Of a DNA stretch of 64,000 nt, positions 61,445 through 64,000 are shown piece after piece. Origin of the DNA: Corynebacterium sp. p3-SID1056 (GTDB lineage Bacteria > Actinomycetota > Actinomycetes > Mycobacteriales > Mycobacteriaceae). Every line of letters begins with the position of its first letter. Within the stretch, counting starts at the first letter, position 1. The DNA lies in NCBI RefSeq assembly GCF_025152525.1, contig NZ_JALXXL010000003.1, positions 1 to 64,000 of the forward strand, in the 5' to 3' direction. The notes under the pieces were generated by a model. It had not been told where the DNA came from. It worked only from the letters and a program-made list of their open reading frames with translations, and made no database searches. The position numbers and the translations under genes are program-made.

Positions 61445-64000
61445 GGTAGATCACCTGTCCTTCCGGTTGTGTGGGGCACAGTGCGCGCACCGCGCAGTGC
61501 TCGCAGTGCGGCCCAGGGGTAGCGAGCAGCTGCGGGCCTGCCGTCCTTTCAGGCAGTGGGATCAAGAGTTCCGCAAGCTCCGCGAGCTCGTCCGGTGTCT
61601 TCGGCGCCTGCTCCCGTGTCGCCAACTTGGATTTGCTCGCGTTGGGGTACACCAGCACTGCCCCGCCGACGCGCAAGGGTGTTTCCCCATCGCGTGCAGT
61701 CACGACCGCCTCGCCGTCGAAGGTGCCCGCGGCAAGCGCGAGCTGGTAGGCGGCGAGCTGCATGTTCTCGGCCGTCGCGGCCTTGGTCGGCGGGGTAGCC
61801 CCGGTTTTCAAATCCACAATGTGGACCGCGCCGCTTTCCTCGCGCTCCAGCCGGTCAAGTCGCCCGGCGATACGCACGCCGCTGTCCAGCTCCACCCGCA
61901 CCGGGACCTCCGCACCAAGCAGCGCAAACGTCCCGCGCGTCGCGGCCACCCAGTCGCTCAGCCGCTCGAGCAGGGCGGCGAAATCTTCCACATCGCGCGC
62001 CGTCTTCCAGCCCGGGCCATATGCCGCGTCACGCCGTGCCGCCGCAGTCGCTGCCAGGGCGTCCTCGGCGTCCATCCCAGCCCCGATAGCCTCCAGGTAA
62101 GCGTGCGCCATCGACCCATAGATCATCGCCAGGTTCTCTTCGAGCCCCACCATGCGCCCGAGCGTTTCGCGCATGGGGCACGCCAACAGTCCCTCGATGC
62201 GCGATGGCGACAGCGTCGTCGCGTGGCGCAGGGGCTCGCTTATCGACGCCCCCGTCGTCCCCCACCACTGCTCCGGCGCTGCCCCGGCGACCCCGGCCTC
62301 AGACAGCCGAGCCAGCTGCCGAGCCGCCTGGTTCCGAGTCGCCTCGTCCGAGGTTTCTGCAACGAGTGCTCGCCGCAACTCCGCGATCACCTCGTCGCGC
62401 GCCAGGAGGCGGACGCGGACGTGCTCGTCGTCATCCGCACCGCTGCGGGTTGTCTCGCCCGGTGGAGCAACCACGGTGTCCGGCTCGATGCCGAAATCCT
62501 CGCAGTACTCCTGGATGAACCTAGAGGGCACGATGAGTTCGTCACCGTCCTGGTCATCCACCGTGGTCACCAGCACGGCATCGCGCGCACGAGTCACCGC
62601 CACCCAAAACAGGCGACGTTCCTCGGCCAGCCGCTCCGCGGTGTGCGACACCGGCACCTTCGGGTCCACCCCGTTGTCTATCAGGTCCACCAGGTCCTCC
62701 TGACGGAACAGGGAGCCGGTCTCCCCCAGACTCGGCCACGAGTTTTCCTGGACGCCAGCAACGACAACGCGGGCGAATTCCTGGCCAGCCACACCGTGCG
62801 CGGTCAGAAGTGCCACCGCGTCCGGTGTCGCCGCCCTGCGATCGCGCACACCCGTGGGCAGCTCCTGGGCAGAAATCTCTGCAATGAAGCTCTCGACTCC
62901 GGCGGCGGCCCGGCGCTCTGTGAAGTCGCCGGCGGCGTCGAACAGCGCCATCGCCGCGTCGAGGTCGCGGTCGGCCTGGGACCCGCTCGCCCCGCCACGA
63001 AGCGCAACGGCGAGCAAGTGCTCAGAGAGGCCGGTGGCGTGCCACACCGCCCACAACACATCCTCCACGCTGCCGCCGTCGCGCTCGGCCTGCCGCCCCG
63101 CGTCCAACACCGCGCGGACACGTTCAAGTAACCCCCGCTCGCGGTCGGTGAGCACACTGCCGAAGTCTGGCAGCTCCTGCGTGCTGACCAGCAGCGCCTG
63201 CAGCGTCTCCTCAGCACGCGCGTCCGGCGCCCACCGGCGCAGCCCCCGCAGCAGTCGTCGCAGCGTGACCGGGTCAGTGCCGCCAACTGGCCCCAACAAG
63301 AGGTCTCGCCACTGAGCCGGGCTCAGCGCTTCGTGCAGCGCCCGCATACCGAGGAGCAACGCGGCCACAATGCGCTGCTCGCTCAAGACCACATCGGTGG
63401 GGTTGAGCATCACCGGCACTCCGGCTTGCAGCAGGCTTCGACGCACAGGTTCGATCAGCGACGTGGAACGCACCACGACAGCCATGTCGCGATAGGCCAC
63501 GTCCTCCTCCAGGTGCGCGCGGCGCAACGCGTCGCACACTGCCGACAACTGGGTTGCTTCATCCTGCGCAATCGCTACCGTGCGGCGCGGCTGCCGGCGT
63601 GATTCCCCCAAGTCGATCACGTCGTGTGCCAACCCGCCGAGGTCACGGAAGAACCGCGGCGAGGCGCCGCGGAAGTGGTAGATGGACTGCGCCTCGTCAC
63701 CGCCAACGACCCCGAGCTCCGCACACTCAAGCAAGCGGCGGATGAATGCTGCCGGGGCTGGGGCGAGATGCTGCGCATCATCGACGATCACGGTGTGCCA
63801 CTGCGCGGGGATCTCCCCGCGGAGCACTTCGGACACAAGCTCTGAAGCCGAGAAGCGCTTTCCCCCGGTCAGCGCCATGACCTGCTGGTACTCGTGGAGG
63901 AACTCCGCAGCCGCACTCCAAATTTCGACCCCGTGGCGCTTACCAAGGGCAGCAAGCTGCGCGGGGTCGAGGCCACGCTCGACGGCGCGCAGCAACACGT
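61437..64000 (-). CDS. adnA: Helicase-nuclease AdnA subunit (5'-truncated by window)
   Basis: The visible 854 codons run off the right edge, so the start and motif I lie outside. Present are VIVDDAQHLAPAPA (motif II), GGDEAQSIYHFRGA (III), VTRARDAVLVTT (VI), and a C-terminal nuclease domain with GRLDRLE and VDLKTG. Cysteines at LLACPM and in CEHCAVRALC near the end fit the Fe-S cluster that AdnA shares with AddB. It forms the heterodimer with AdnB and is encoded first, with an eight-base overlap to adnB, as expected for coupled subunits. Confidence 0.88.
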   Translation of the reverse strand, partial: VLLRAVERGLDPAQLAALGKRHGVEIWSAAAEFLHEYQQVMALTGGKRFSASELVSEVLRGEIPAQWHTVIVDDAQHLAPAPAAFIRRLLECAELGVVGGDEAQSIYHFRGASPRFFRDLGGLAHDVIDLGESRRQPRRTVAIAQDEATQLSAVCDALRRAHLEEDVAYRDMAVVVRSTSLIEPVRRSLLQAGVPVMLNPTDVVLSEQRIVAALLLGMRALHEALSPAQWRDLLLGPVGGTDPVTLRRLLRGLRRWAPDARAEETLQALLVSTQELPDFGSVLTDRERGLLERVRAVLDAGRQAERDGGSVEDVLWAVWHATGLSEHLLAVALRGGASGSQADRDLDAAMALFDAAGDFTERRAAAGVESFIAEISAQELPTGVRDRRAATPDAVALLTAHGVAGQEFARVVVAGVQENSWPSLGETGSLFRQEDLVDLIDNGVDPKVPVSHTAERLAEERRLFWVAVTRARDAVLVTTVDDQDGDELIVPSRFIQEYCEDFGIEPDTVVAPPGETTRSGADDDEHVRVRLLARDEVIAELRRALVAETSDEATRNQAARQLARLSEAGVAGAAPEQWWGTTGASISEPLRHATTLSPSRIEGLLACPMRETLGRMVGLEENLAMIYGSMAHAYLEAIGAGMDAEDALAATAAARRDAAYGPGWKTARDVEDFAALLERLSDWVAATRGTFALLGAEVPVRVELDSGVRIAGRLDRLEREESGAVHIVDLKTGATPPTKAATAENMQLAAYQLALAAGTFDGEAVVTARDGETPLRVGGAVLVYPNASKSKLATREQAPKTPDELAELAELLIPLPERTAGPQLLATPGPHCEHCAVRALCPTQPEGQVIYRA

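Overview
The window looks like a chromosomal segment of a Corynebacterium species. It is GC-rich and carries tmRNA, smpB, ftsX and ftsE in the corynebacterial order. It also has hisN beside a second inositol-phosphatase paralogue, prfB, adnA/adnB instead of recBCD/addAB, uvrD2, a UPF0182 giant membrane protein, perfect to near-perfect DtxR boxes, and many starts preceded by a TANNNT -10 hexamer 6-7 bases away (leaderless mRNAs). No transposase, integrase or CRISPR array was found. Function calls come from motif recognition and remembered family features, not from database searches.

Layout. 0.1-3.9 kb: an iron-siderophore ABC uptake operon behind two DtxR boxes. 4.0-7.3 kb: ssrA, an SDR, smpB, ftsX, ftsE. 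7.4-19.1 kb: a metabolic block sitting between ftsE and prfB, which are normally neighbours in corynebacteria. It holds an aldehyde dehydrogenase, two MpaB/rubber-oxygenase-type proteins, a divergent 2Fe-2S flavin reductase, a three-piece biotin-dependent carboxylase, a DMT transporter and an MHS-type MFS transporter. 19.2-25.8 kb: prfB, sugE, two inositol-phosphatase-family enzymes (one is hisN), a secreted trypsin-like protease, a DUF418 membrane protein, an acetyltransferase and a secreted SGNH hydrolase. 25.8-29.2 kb: a decayed BCCT transporter, a CDF metal exporter behind a probable yybP-ykoY (Mn2+) riboswitch, and a thiC locus collapsed by deletion to half a TPP riboswitch joined to the last part of thiC. 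29.2-33.0 kb: a DASS carboxylate transporter with a cytosolic cNMP-type histidine kinase and a stand-alone receiver protein. 33.1-39.4 kb: two copies of a SLAC1/TehA-type transporter flank the DtxR-controlled efeUOB iron system; the second copy has three in-frame amber stops. 39.4-43.8 kb: a DtxR-controlled, fully overlapping five-ORF operon ending in a YbtPQ/IrtAB-type ABC pair. 43.8-45.9 kb: gene remnants, a perfect 20-bp palindrome and initiator tRNA-Met. 46-64 kb: conserved core genes (UPF0182, PPA1309, YlbL-like PDZ-Lon protease, uvrD2, nudC, K+ channel, adnB, adnA), the last running off the window.

Themes. Three separate DtxR-controlled iron systems lie within 44 kb. Four loci (BCCT, thiC, TDT copy 2, a glutathione-transferase-like gene) are broken, which suggests recent genome reduction, including possible loss of thiamine pyrimidine synthesis. 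The strongest candidates for something undescribed are the oxygenase/reductase/aldehyde dehydrogenase block, the split carboxylase, the tiny ORFs at the head of the overlapping iron operon, and the kinase/receiver pair linked to the DASS transporter.
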